Assembly: GCA_965199335.1 (NCBI GenBank)
Contig: CBDAQZ010000001.1
Span: forward strand, 372,001 to 436,000
Source: CBDAQV01 sp965199335
Lineage (GTDB): Bacteria; Pseudomonadota; Alphaproteobacteria; CALMVH01
Length of the DNA stretch: 64,000 nt
Direction: 5' to 3'
Made by a program: the position numbers and the translations under genes
The notes under the pieces: generated by a model
What the model saw: only the letters and a program-made list of their open reading frames with translations
Database searches by the model: none
Told to the model about the DNA's origin: nothing
Shown here: piece after piece, positions 17,724 to 25,789 of the stretch
How positions within the stretch are numbered: the stretch's first letter is position 1
Layout of the letters: every line of letters starts with the position of its first letter

Positions 17724-19547
17724 ATGTGCGGCATTATCGGCATTATCGGCAAGGAAGGCGTGGCGGACTCGATTGTAGAGGGACTGCGGCGGCTCGAATA
17801 TCGCGGCTATGACAGTGCCGGCGTTGCCACGCTGATCGATGGCCGCATCAACCGCTGCCGCGCCGAGGGCAAGCTGAACAACCTGGCCAGCAAGCTGGGA
17901 AATTCGCCGTTGGCGGGGGATGTCGGCATTGGACATACGCGTTGGGCCACCCATGGCGGCGTCAACGAGACCAATGCCCATCCGCATGCGACCGATCTGG
18001 TGGCCGTGGTTCATAACGGTATCATCGAGAACTACAAGGTTCTGCGCGACGAGCTGCAGGCAGAGGGTTGCGTCTTCGAAAGCCAGACCGATACCGAGAC
18101 GATCGCACATCTGATCACCAAATACCGCCGCCTGGGCCTCAGCCCGACCGAAGCGGCCTCGACCGCGTTCAAGCGGTTGGAGGGCGCCTTCGCGCTGGCC
18201 ATCCTTTTCGCGGGCGACCACGAGATCCTGATCGGTGCGCGTCGTGGTGCGCCATTGGCGGTCGGCTACGGTGAAGGAGCGATGTATCTGGCGTCCGACG
18301 CTATCGCGCTGGCGCCGTTCACCAACAAGCTGTCCTACCTGCAGGAGGGCGACTGGGTCGAACTGAAGCGCGACCGCGCCATTTTCCGTGATTCCGAGAA
18401 CCGGCTGGTCAACCGCGAGGTGCGAGTCAGCCACGCTTCCGCGATGATCACCGGCAAGGGCGATTTCCGCCATTACATGCAGAAGGAAATCCACGAGCAG
18501 CCGACGGTCATTGCCGATACGCTGCATGCCTTCCTTCACCCCACGACCGGTGAAATCGCCCTGCCGCCGCTGGATGTCGATCTGGCCGCCGCGCCCAAGG
18601 TCACGATCGTCGCCTGCGGTACCGCCTATTACGCCGGCCTGACCGCCAAGTACTGGATCGAGCAGCTGGCACGCCTGCCGGTCGAGGTGGATATCGCCTC
18701 CGAATTCCGTTACCGCGCCGCGCCGATGCCCAAGGGCGGTATCGCACTGTTCGTCAGCCAGTCGGGCGAAACGGCGGATACGCTGGAGGCCCTGCGTTAC
18801 GCCCGCAAGCAGGACCAGCACATACTGTCCGTCATCAACGTTCCGGAAAGCACGATCGCGCGCGAGTCCGACACCGTGATGTACACGCATGCCGGGCCGG
18901 AGATCGGCGTTGCCTCAACCAAGGCGTTCACCACCCAGCTGACCGTGCTGGCAAGTTTCGCAGTAGCGCTGGCCCACGCCCGCGGCTTCATCGACAGCGC
19001 GAAGGAGCGTGAGCTTGCGGCGCTGATGAGCGAAGTTCCCGGTCTGGTCAACAAGATGCTGAAGCTTGAGGACAGGATCGCAGAGCTGGCCAGACATATC
19101 ATGGATGCCCGGGATGTGCTTTATCTGGGTCGCGGCAACATGTATCCGCTGGCCTTGGAGGGGGCATTAAAGCTTAAGGAAATCAGCTATATACATGCCG
19201 AAGGCTATGCGGCGGGCGAAATGAAGCACGGGCCGATTGCCCTGATCGACGACGATGTGCCCGTGATCGTCCTGGCGCCGCACGATGCGCTGTTCGAGAA
19301 AACGGCATCCAACGTGCAGGAAGTCTCCGCCCGTGGCGGCAAGGTTCTGCTGATCTCCGATGCCAAGGGAATTGCAGAGTTGCATGACCGGGTTACCTGG
19401 ACGCTGGAACTCCCTGAAATTGCTTCATTCGTCGCTCCGATTGTATACGCCGTGGCGATCCAGTTGCTGGCCTATCACGTTGCGGTGCTGAAAGGCACGG
19501 ACGTCGATCAGCCACGCAATCTGGCAAAGAGCGTGACCGTGGAATAG
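17724..19547 (+). CDS. glmS: Glutamine-fructose-6-phosphate aminotransferase (isomerizing)
   Basis: This 607-aa enzyme converts fructose-6-P and glutamine to glucosamine-6-P, the first step toward UDP-GlcNAc. The start was set at MCGIIGIIG because Cys after the initiator Met is the glutaminase nucleophile; 11 upstream codons are open but would block it. The glutaminase domain has GIGHTRWATHG and ENYKVL. Two SIS domains follow (VSQSGETADT, YLGRGNMYP), and the C-terminus is the conserved DQPRNLAKSVTVE. No glmS ribozyme-like structure was recognised in the 103-bp gap upstream. It is convergent with the next gene, 5 bp away. Confidence 0.97.
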   Translation: MCGIIGIIGKEGVADSIVEGLRRLEYRGYDSAGVATLIDGRINRCRAEGKLNNLASKLGNSPLAGDVGIGHTRWATHGGVNETNAHPHATDLVAVVHNGIIENYKVLRDELQAEGCVFESQTDTETIAHLITKYRRLGLSPTEAASTAFKRLEGAFALAILFAGDHEILIGARRGAPLAVGYGEGAMYLASDAIALAPFTNKLSYLQEGDWVELKRDRAIFRDSENRLVNREVRVSHASAMITGKGDFRHYMQKEIHEQPTVIADTLHAFLHPTTGEIALPPLDVDLAAAPKVTIVACGTAYYAGLTAKYWIEQLARLPVEVDIASEFRYRAAPMPKGGIALFVSQSGETADTLEALRYARKQDQHILSVINVPESTIARESDTVMYTHAGPEIGVASTKAFTTQLTVLASFAVALAHARGFIDSAKERELAALMSEVPGLVNKMLKLEDRIAELARHIMDARDVLYLGRGNMYPLALEGALKLKEISYIHAEGYAAGEMKHGPIALIDDDVPVIVLAPHDALFEKTASNVQEVSARGGKVLLISDAKGIAELHDRVTWTLELPEIASFVAPIVYAVAIQLLAYHVAVLKGTDVDQPRNLAKSVTVE

Positions 19548-19552
19548 GCTTT

Positions 19553-20233
19553 TTAGTCCAGCGGATTTGGTATTTTCTTAGCCTTGCCCCCGACGCGTCC
19601 TGCAATCTGGTGCAGTCCTTCTACTGCGCTGGCATTGCGCTGACGCGTTATGCTCGTGGGATCGGGGCGTTCGATGACAATGATCGTGTCTCTCGGTTGA
19701 GCGGGGGTGGATGGGGCTTGCGCCTCTCCGGGATCGGCCTTCGATGGTGCTGGCGACTGCACGGGATCCGGGATCGCTTTCCAGCCACCGATCGCATACC
19801 CCCCGGTCAAGCGGTCCAAGGTTGCATATATCGCCTGAACAGCAGGAAGTTTTTCCTGGTCTTGAGTCAGTCGTGCCGTAAGCCGTTTGCCGGTGACCTC
19901 AAATCTTATTCCCTCATCGTTCGCAATCGCGATGTTCAGGCTCCTCTGTGCGGCTTTCAGCTCAGTTGCACGCTGTTTGTCCTGCCTTGCATACTCGCTC
20001 AACTTATCCATGTGCACGGTCCTGGGGTCGATAACCATTATGGCCTTATCGTTTTTGCCCGTAAGCATCGTCATGCGAACGATGTTTTGCTTTTGAAGCT
20101 CGCCTGCAACCTCGAGAGCTGTCGCATTTGGCTCGAAGCTGGCAACCAGCGTATCCCCCTTGGCGGAGCGAAAAGACTTGTCGCCACAAAGCTGATTAAA
20201 GATTTGCACGATTACAGGGACATTCTGATTCAT
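19553..20233 (-). CDS. Hypothetical protein with Pro-rich C-terminal half
   Basis: This 226-aa protein is not recognised. The N-terminal 150 residues look like a mixed alpha/beta fold (VASFEPNATALEVAGELQKQ, KAIMVIDPRTVHMDKLSEYA) with a charged helix (ARQDKQRATELKAAQR). A Pro/Ser/Ala-rich linker (PVQSPAPSKADPGEAQAP) leads to a short basic tail. There is no signal peptide or membrane helix. It faces glmS tail-to-tail and is divergent from the DAHP synthase gene across 104 AT-rich bases that should hold both promoters. Codon use looks like its neighbours, so it is probably a real gene. Confidence 0.65.
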   Translation of the reverse strand: MNQNVPVIVQIFNQLCGDKSFRSAKGDTLVASFEPNATALEVAGELQKQNIVRMTMLTGKNDKAIMVIDPRTVHMDKLSEYARQDKQRATELKAAQRSLNIAIANDEGIRFEVTGKRLTARLTQDQEKLPAVQAIYATLDRLTGGYAIGGWKAIPDPVQSPAPSKADPGEAQAPSTPAQPRDTIIVIERPDPTSITRQRNASAVEGLHQIAGRVGGKAKKIPNPLD

Positions 20234-20337
20234 ATTTCCTCACTAGATTTGCCGGAAATTAGCATATGAGTAAGTTTTACGAAAGATTAATTTACTCATT
20301 TCTTGCGCTGGCTCCTCCTTCGGCTAAAGTATGATTT

Positions 20338-21714
20338 ATGACCATATGGACCCCCGATAGCTGGCTGGCAAAGCCGGCAAAGCAGTTGCCATCCTATCCC
20401 GACGCAGACGCTCTGAAGCGCGCGACCGATACACTCCGGCGTTATCCCCCCCTGGTGTTTGCCGGCGAAAGCCGTAGCCTGAAGGCACAATTGGCGAAGG
20501 CTGCAAAAGGCGAGGCTTTCGTGCTGCAGTGCGGCGACTGCGCCGAAAGCTTCGACCAATTCAGCGCCCCAAGCATTCGCGATACATTTCGCGTCATCCT
20601 GCAGATGGCCGTCACCATGACGTTTGCCGGCGGCTTGCCGGTCGTCAAGATGGGACGCCTCGCCGGCCAGTTCGCCAAGCCTCGTAGCGACGACATGGAA
20701 ACGCGCGACGGGGTCGAGCTTCCCAGCTATCGCGGCGATATCATCAACGGCGATGCCTTCACGCCCGAGGCGCGCATTCCCGATCCGGCGCGCATGATCC
20801 AGGCCTACAACCAGTCGGCGGCGACGCTGAATTTGCTTCGGGCTTTCGCACAGGGCGGCTACGCCGACCTGCACCAGGTACACCGCTGGACACTGGGTTT
20901 CGTCGCCTCAAGCCCGCAGGGCGAACGCTACGAGCATATCGCACGCCAGATCGACGATGCGCTATCCTTCATGGCAGCATGCGGGATCACGGGCCAGACG
21001 GCGGCGCAGATACGCGAAACCGAATTCTTCACCAGCCACGAAGCGTTGCTGCTGCCTTACGAACAGGCGCTGACCCGCGTCGATAGCACGACCGGCGAAT
21101 GGTACGATGTCTCGGCCCATTTCCTCTGGATCGGCGATCGTACCCGCCAGCTGGATGGCGCACATGTCGAATTCATGCGCGGTATTCGCAATCCGATCGG
21201 CCTCAAAGTCGGCCCCTCGATGAGCGAGGATGAGGTTCTGCGCCTGATCGAAGTTCTGGACCCGATGGGCGAACCGGGGCGGCTGACTTTGATTTCCCGC
21301 ATGGGATCGGACAAGGTGGCGGAAAAGCTGCCGCCATTGATCCGCGCCGTGAAGAAATCGGGCAGGGAACTGGCGTGGATATGCGATCCGATGCACGGCA
21401 ATACGATCAAGTCCTCGACAGGCTACAAGACCCGGCCTTTCGATCGCATTCTGTCGGAAGTTCGCAGTTTCTTCGCCGTTCACGAGCAGGAGGGGCTGCA
21501 TCCCGGCGGCGTCCATTTCGAGATGACCGGCCAGGATGTGACCGAATGCACCGGCGGCGCACAGGCGATCACGGACAATGCCCTGTCCGAGCGCTATCAC
21601 ACTGTCTGCGACCCGCGCCTCAACGCCAGCCAGTCGCTGGAACTGACGTTCATGATCACCGACGAGCTGAGGCGGCTGCGGGGCGCGCGGCAGGTTGTCC
21701 AGGCGGCGGAGTAG
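20338..21714 (+). CDS. aroG: Class II 3-deoxy-7-phosphoheptulonate (DAHP) synthase
   Basis: This 458-aa enzyme condenses PEP and erythrose-4-phosphate, the first step of the shikimate pathway. It is the plant-like class II type: LQCGDCAESF (metal-binding Cys), KMGRLAGQFAKPRS, GLKVGPSMS, RMGSDKVAEKLP, MHGNTIKSSTGYKTR and EMTGQDVTECTGG all match. Length is normal. It stands alone here, with unknown genes on both sides, so no aromatic operon is visible. The ribosome site is weak. Confidence 0.96.
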   Translation: MTIWTPDSWLAKPAKQLPSYPDADALKRATDTLRRYPPLVFAGESRSLKAQLAKAAKGEAFVLQCGDCAESFDQFSAPSIRDTFRVILQMAVTMTFAGGLPVVKMGRLAGQFAKPRSDDMETRDGVELPSYRGDIINGDAFTPEARIPDPARMIQAYNQSAATLNLLRAFAQGGYADLHQVHRWTLGFVASSPQGERYEHIARQIDDALSFMAACGITGQTAAQIRETEFFTSHEALLLPYEQALTRVDSTTGEWYDVSAHFLWIGDRTRQLDGAHVEFMRGIRNPIGLKVGPSMSEDEVLRLIEVLDPMGEPGRLTLISRMGSDKVAEKLPPLIRAVKKSGRELAWICDPMHGNTIKSSTGYKTRPFDRILSEVRSFFAVHEQEGLHPGGVHFEMTGQDVTECTGGAQAITDNALSERYHTVCDPRLNASQSLELTFMITDELRRLRGARQVVQAAE

Positions 21715-21722
21715 GAGCCAGG

Positions 21723-22358
21723 TCACTCCGGATTTGGAGCCCTGACTGTTCGAATTTCGCCTCTTGCCCCCCGTTCGCGGAAATCCTTGGCGTACATATC
21801 TTCTTCAGTGGGAAGCAGTCCTTGCTGAGCGATTTCGAAGGTGACTATCTCCAGGATTGTCTGAACGACCTGTTCGACGGACGTCGCGGCCGTCGGCACT
21901 TCCGTGGAACGACCATTGGGCTGAAGCCACCCATCGGGAAGCTTGCTTTCGTAAAGTTTTTCTCCGTCACGTTTTGTAAGTGAGATGTCCCCATCCCATG
22001 AAGCGGAGATAGTCAATCGCGGTACGCTTTCCGCCATGGCCCCGGCCCACGAAAAAGGCCGCTTGTGCAGGGCGATATCGTTGGTTGGCGGTTTACTGTG
22101 TTCGTTGGGATAAGTCTTGGAGTAGACAAGCGAATATTCGCTTGTCTCCAACTTGTCGAGGCCATATTTAAGCGCCCTATAAAAAACCGAATCTCTGAAC
22201 TCTTCGAAGTGCGAACTGACTTCGGCTTTTCTTAGCTGCTTCCTCTCATCCTCGCTGCGCTCCGCTTCTCCAGCCAGTATCAGCTCCGCTTCATACACGG
22301 ATCGGCCGGTACGCAGGTAGGTCTCGATTATGCTATCGTATTCGATCATGTCTCTCAT
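21723..22358 (-). CDS. Hypothetical protein, 211 aa, accessory region
   Basis: No family recognised. The first 80 residues are helical and charged (ERSEDERKQLRKAEVSSHFEEF); the middle has beta-like segments (PRLTISASWDGDISLTKRDGEKLYESKLPDGW); a C-terminal helix follows. There is no signal peptide or membrane segment. Base composition is lower in GC than flanking housekeeping genes. The start could be MRDM (22358) or MIEYD (22349); AGAAGG sits 9 nt from the second, which may be the true start. A 59-bp leader repeat lies 64 bp upstream, and the neighbouring unknown gene at 22509-22862 has the same arrangement. Confidence 0.65.
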   Translation of the reverse strand: MRDMIEYDSIIETYLRTGRSVYEAELILAGEAERSEDERKQLRKAEVSSHFEEFRDSVFYRALKYGLDKLETSEYSLVYSKTYPNEHSKPPTNDIALHKRPFSWAGAMAESVPRLTISASWDGDISLTKRDGEKLYESKLPDGWLQPNGRSTEVPTAATSVEQVVQTILEIVTFEIAQQGLLPTEEDMYAKDFRERGARGEIRTVRAPNPE

Positions 22359-22422
22359 CCTTCTATGCGGTTGCAGTCCAGATGGAACTACATGGCGCCG
22401 CAGCTCGAAGGCCGAAGAGACT

Positions 22423-22481
22423 GTAGCGCTTTAGTTTTTTTGACGCGGCACAAGCTGTCCATCAAATTCCGCGAACCCGTT
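22423..22481 (-). repeat. 59-bp leader repeat, copy 1
   Basis: This segment is identical to 22934-22992 except for one C/T difference. On the minus strand it begins AACGGGTTCGCGG and ends AACTAAAGCGCTAC after a run of seven A. It lies 64 bp upstream of the 211-aa gene. The matching position of both copies suggests a shared promoter or operator, or an RNA leader. Confidence 0.8.
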
Positions 22482-22508
22482 TGCGGCGGATTATTCCGGT
22501 CTGGATGA

Positions 22509-22862
22509 TTATTCGAACGTATAACGGAAGGGGCCGTTCAAGGTCTTGCGCTTCACAACCAGTCTCGTAGGAGACGCGTTAGTTCTTTCAACCGTTTCCC
22601 CTTCAGTAAAGCTTATGCTGGAAGGCGAAAGAGCGTCCCTCAAGAGGCCGATCGCCTCGGTCGGCACAAGCAAAGTGTTGGTTTCGACAGGTAGATAGGG
22701 CGTTCCAGCCAAACCGGGTGTTTCAGGCCAGGTCTCCATGGCTTTTCTGAAATTCAGAAAAGTATCGAAGCTGATAAACTGCACTTCCCGATAATCGACG
22801 AGATCACGCTTCGGCGAAAGTCGTGTGCTGGAATCGTCTGATTTTGTAATATCGTCACTCAT
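22509..22862 (-). CDS. Hypothetical protein, 117 aa, accessory region
   Basis: No family recognised. The N-terminus is hydrophilic (MSDDITKSDDSSTRLSPKRD). The rest reads as a small alpha/beta domain (VQFISFDTFLNFRKAMETWP, LLVPTEAIGLLRDALSP) ending in strands (RLVVKRKTLNGPFRYTFE). There is no signal peptide or membrane helix. It is not obviously a paralogue of the 211-aa neighbour, yet both carry the same 59-bp upstream repeat (here 71 bp before the start). They may be co-regulated members of one small accessory unit. Confidence 0.65.
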   Translation of the reverse strand: MSDDITKSDDSSTRLSPKRDLVDYREVQFISFDTFLNFRKAMETWPETPGLAGTPYLPVETNTLLVPTEAIGLLRDALSPSSISFTEGETVERTNASPTRLVVKRKTLNGPFRYTFE

Positions 22863-22933
22863 TCAATGCTCCTGTTTCAGTTCCATTTTTGATGGAAATC
22901 CACAGGGCACGACCCCAAAGGGCAGAGCGATCC

Positions 22934-22992
22934 GTAGCGCTTTAGTTTTTTTGACGCGGTACAAGCTGTCCATCAAATTCCGCGAACCCGTT
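22934..22992 (-). repeat. 59-bp leader repeat, copy 2
   Basis: Second copy of the 22423-22481 element (58 of 59 bases identical), 71 bp upstream of the 117-aa gene. Similarity fades quickly on both sides, so the duplicated unit is sharply bounded. Confidence 0.8.
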
Positions 22993-23051
22993 ACGGTGGG
23001 TCATTCCGATTTAAGCAGACAAACCTATCGAAGAAGGCTTATCAATACGGA

Positions 23052-23603
23052 CTACTGAACGTCGCCCACCTGAAGGTGCGACTCCAGGAAATACAACTGC
23101 TTCTCGACATCGACGATCATCTGGTTGAAGAAGTCGGCCGACGGCTTGTCACCGGCATCATCGACCTTTTCCGACGCTTCGCGCAACGACTTGGCGTACT
23201 GAGCCACGGCGCTGGAAAGAGCACGCACATGGTCGATCCCCTTGCCAACCGTATCCATCGGATATTCATTGATGGGCGAGTTCTGGGCTGCCTGCCGTAC
23301 AGTGCCATTGGCAACGCCGCCCAGCTGGGTCAGACGCTCGGCGATCGGATCGATCTGCTCCTCGATGACGTCCGCAACGCTGTCGAACAACAAATGCAAC
23401 TGATAGAAATTGTCACCCTTGACGTTCCAGTGCGCAAACTTCGCCTGCGAATAAAGGTCGCTTGAAGCCGCAAGCTGTTCCTGGAAAATCTGTACCACTT
23501 CGCGCTTCACGTTGTCGGATAGCGCGACCTTGGTCGGGTACATTTTATCGATCACTTTCGTGCCAGGACCTGGCGCGCTGTGATTTTTTTCTGTTTTCGA
23601 CAT
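23052..23603 (-). CDS. dps: Dps-family DNA-protection / mini-ferritin protein
   Basis: This 183-aa protein forms a four-helix bundle with the Dps ferroxidase signature: KFAHWNVKGDNFYQLHLLFDS, where His and Asp bind iron, and VADVIEEQIDPIAERL, supplying Glu ligands from the partner subunit. Dps dodecamers store iron and consume peroxide while coating DNA. The N-terminal 20 residues carry lysines that could bind DNA. The gene is next to gpx on the same strand (89 bp apart), forming a small peroxide-defence pair. Confidence 0.95.
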   Translation of the reverse strand: MSKTEKNHSAPGPGTKVIDKMYPTKVALSDNVKREVVQIFQEQLAASSDLYSQAKFAHWNVKGDNFYQLHLLFDSVADVIEEQIDPIAERLTQLGGVANGTVRQAAQNSPINEYPMDTVGKGIDHVRALSSAVAQYAKSLREASEKVDDAGDKPSADFFNQMIVDVEKQLYFLESHLQVGDVQ

Positions 23604-23692
23604 TTAAGACGTCCTCGAGTGTGTGTTGGGCGATCCGATGTTCAAAACCGCATCTGTGAGTATTAATCAAAAATCGCCGGTTGAGTTCCGAA

Positions 23693-24193
23693 TCAGGTAG
23701 TGCTTAGTGCTTTTTCCACCGATTTCATCAAAGCCGGAGCCTCGGGCTTGGTGATGCTGGAAAACCAGTTGACCAGCGCCCCCTCGCGCGAAATCACGTA
23801 TTTGTAAAAATTCCAGCGCGGCCGGCCGATGAACCCGACCTGTTCGTCGACCCATTTGTAAAAAGGATGCGCCTCCGCACCGGTGATCTTGGTCTTGGCG
23901 CACATTGGAAAGGTAACATGGTACTTCAGGTCGCAGAAGGCGCGGATTTCGCTGTCGCTGCCTTCTTCCTGCTTGAAATCGTTCGATGGCACGCCGAGGA
24001 CGGTCAGGCCGCGATCCTGCCAATCCTTCCATAGCTTTTCCAGGCCCTGATACTGCGGGGTAAAGCCGCATTGCGAGGCAGTGTTGACCACCACCAGCGC
24101 ACGACCTTCGAATTCTGCCAGGGGAACCGTATCTCCGGCTATGCCGTGAAAGGTGAACTGGAAAGCTGTATTACTTTGCTTGGATATTACCAT
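23693..24193 (-). CDS. gpx: Glutathione peroxidase family thiol peroxidase
   Basis: This 166-aa protein has the GPx motifs NTASQCGFTPQYQGLEKL (catalytic Cys, not selenocysteine), VLGVPSNDF and RWNFYKYVI with the conserved Trp and Asn. A further Cys in FPMCAKTKITG suits a two-Cys, thioredoxin-dependent mechanism. It detoxifies hydroperoxides in the cytoplasm. Only 36 bp separate its start from the divergent epimerase gene, so at least one promoter must lie inside a coding region. Confidence 0.94.
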   Translation of the reverse strand: MVISKQSNTAFQFTFHGIAGDTVPLAEFEGRALVVVNTASQCGFTPQYQGLEKLWKDWQDRGLTVLGVPSNDFKQEEGSDSEIRAFCDLKYHVTFPMCAKTKITGAEAHPFYKWVDEQVGFIGRPRWNFYKYVISREGALVNWFSSITKPEAPALMKSVEKALSTT

Positions 24194-24229
24194 GGACGAA
24201 CCCTATACTAATCTTTAGACGCTTCCAAC

Positions 24230-25249
24230 ATGGCAATACTAGTTACAGGCGCAGCCGGCTTCATTGGCTATCATACGTGCGAAGCTTTGCTTGCCCAGGG
24301 CCACGATGTGATCGGTGTGGACAATCTCAATAGTTATTACGACCCGAAGCTCAAGCGCGATCGTCTTGAAAGATTGATGCGCAAGCGCGGTTTTGGTTTT
24401 TTCGAAATGAACGCGGCCGATCGCCAGACGATGCTGGGCCTGGCCGCCCGGCTCTCTCACGTTACGAATATCGTCCATCTGGCGGCGCAGGCAGGCGTCC
24501 GTTATTCACTGGAAAATCCATACAGCTATGTCGAGGCGAACATGATGTCGCAGGTCGTCATGCTGGAACTGGCGCGGCTGCTGCCGAAGCTGCAGCATTT
24601 CGTTTATGCCAGTTCCTCCTCTGTCTATGGCGGCAACGCCAAGCTGCCATTCTCGGTCGACGATCCTGTAGACATGCCCCTATCGGTGTATGCCGCCAGC
24701 AAGAGATCCGCCGAACTGCTCACTATAACCTACGCTTCGCTGTATCGGATACCCAGTACTGGCCTGCGTTTCTTTACCGTCTATGGCCCATGGGGCCGGC
24801 CGGACATGGCCTATTTCTCGTTCGTGAAGGCCGCTTATGCGGGAACCCCGATCGATGTGTACAACAATGGCCAGATGCAACGTGATTTTACCTATATCGA
24901 CGATATCGTGGCAGGCATACTGGGTGTCATCGCTATTCCGCCGGTTCACGCCAAAACGCCTCATAGCCTCTACAATCTCGGCAATAGCCGGGTCGAGGCG
25001 CTCGGCGATTTCATTGCCGAAATCGAAAAGGCGACCGGCCATGTCCTAGTGAAGAACAACAAGCCGATGCAAAGCGGGGAGTCGCAGACGACCTCGGCGG
25101 ACATAAGCGCAAGCCGCCGCGATTTCGGTTTCGACCCCAAAACCACCATAGCCGCAGGTATCCCGAAGTTTGTCGAATGGTACCGCGAGTACTATAAGGT
25201 ATCACCGGAACAGCCGCAGGCTTGCAAAATCAAAGCGTCCGCTCTATAA
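24230..25249 (+). CDS. NAD-dependent nucleotide-sugar epimerase (UDP-glucuronate 4-epimerase-like)
   Basis: This 339-aa short-chain dehydrogenase/reductase has the Rossmann motif TGAAGFIGYH, then GVDNLNSYYDPKLKRDRL. That segment, shared with CapI/LspL-type UDP-glucuronate epimerases, distinguishes it from GalE. The catalytic Ser-Tyr-Lys is present (YASSSSVYGG, YAASKRSAE), as is FFTVYGPWGRPDMA. It probably makes UDP-galacturonate for capsule or LPS. A sugar-phosphate transferase of the same surface-polysaccharide theme is at 37420-38958, but no glycosyltransferase is adjacent. Confidence 0.9.
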   Translation: MAILVTGAAGFIGYHTCEALLAQGHDVIGVDNLNSYYDPKLKRDRLERLMRKRGFGFFEMNAADRQTMLGLAARLSHVTNIVHLAAQAGVRYSLENPYSYVEANMMSQVVMLELARLLPKLQHFVYASSSSVYGGNAKLPFSVDDPVDMPLSVYAASKRSAELLTITYASLYRIPSTGLRFFTVYGPWGRPDMAYFSFVKAAYAGTPIDVYNNGQMQRDFTYIDDIVAGILGVIAIPPVHAKTPHSLYNLGNSRVEALGDFIAEIEKATGHVLVKNNKPMQSGESQTTSADISASRRDFGFDPKTTIAAGIPKFVEWYREYYKVSPEQPQACKIKASAL

Positions 25250-25279
25250 CCCCGTTTCCCCCGCTAAAAGGTTTCTGCG

Positions 25280-25726
25280 ATGGCTCGCGTAACAGTTGAA
25301 GATTGTGTCGTACGTGTCCCTAACCGGTTCGAGCTGGTTATGATCGCATCCCAGCGCGCCCGGGAAATTGCCGGCGGTGCACCACTGACGGTTGCGCGCG
25401 ACAACGACAAGAACCCGGTCGTCGCCCTGCGCGAGATCGCGGACGAGACGGTTTCGCTCGACACCCTGCGCGATGCCATGGTTCGCGGTCACCAGCGCGT
25501 GTTGCCGATGGAAGACCCCGAGGAAGACATCATCGAGCTGATGGATGGCGAGCAGGGCTGGATTCGTCCCTCGGCACTTACGCCTGAGGGTATCGAAGCC
25601 GAAGACGCTCTCGAAGAGCGCGAGGCCTTCGCCGATGCAGATGACGAAAGCGAAGAATTCTCCGCCGAGGAAGATGCGGAGCTCGACGAGTCGGATCTGG
25701 CCATCGAGGGGGCTGTAGAAGAGTAA
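25280..25726 (+). CDS. rpoZ: DNA-directed RNA polymerase omega subunit
   Basis: This 148-aa protein begins MARVTVEDCVVRVPNRFELVM, the conserved omega N-terminus, with ASQRAREIAGG and NDKNPVVALREIADE following. Omega helps assemble RNA polymerase and contributes to ppGpp binding. After residue about 75 the protein is unusually acidic (EDPEEDIIELMDGE; FADADDESEEFSAEEDAELDE). It is followed, 63 bp on, by the ppGpp synthetase/hydrolase gene, the usual proteobacterial arrangement. Confidence 0.95.
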   Translation: MARVTVEDCVVRVPNRFELVMIASQRAREIAGGAPLTVARDNDKNPVVALREIADETVSLDTLRDAMVRGHQRVLPMEDPEEDIIELMDGEQGWIRPSALTPEGIEAEDALEEREAFADADDESEEFSAEEDAELDESDLAIEGAVEE

Positions 25727-25789
25727 TAATTCGTCGCGTGCCGGGGTCGCCTTATGCTACTCTGACCCCATATTATTTCTGGCACATGG

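Noticed and set aside
22825..23058. Plus-strand 77-aa open frame spanning leader repeat copy 2
   Set aside because: It overlaps the start of the minus-strand 117-aa gene, has no ribosome site, and most of it is repeat and intergenic sequence.
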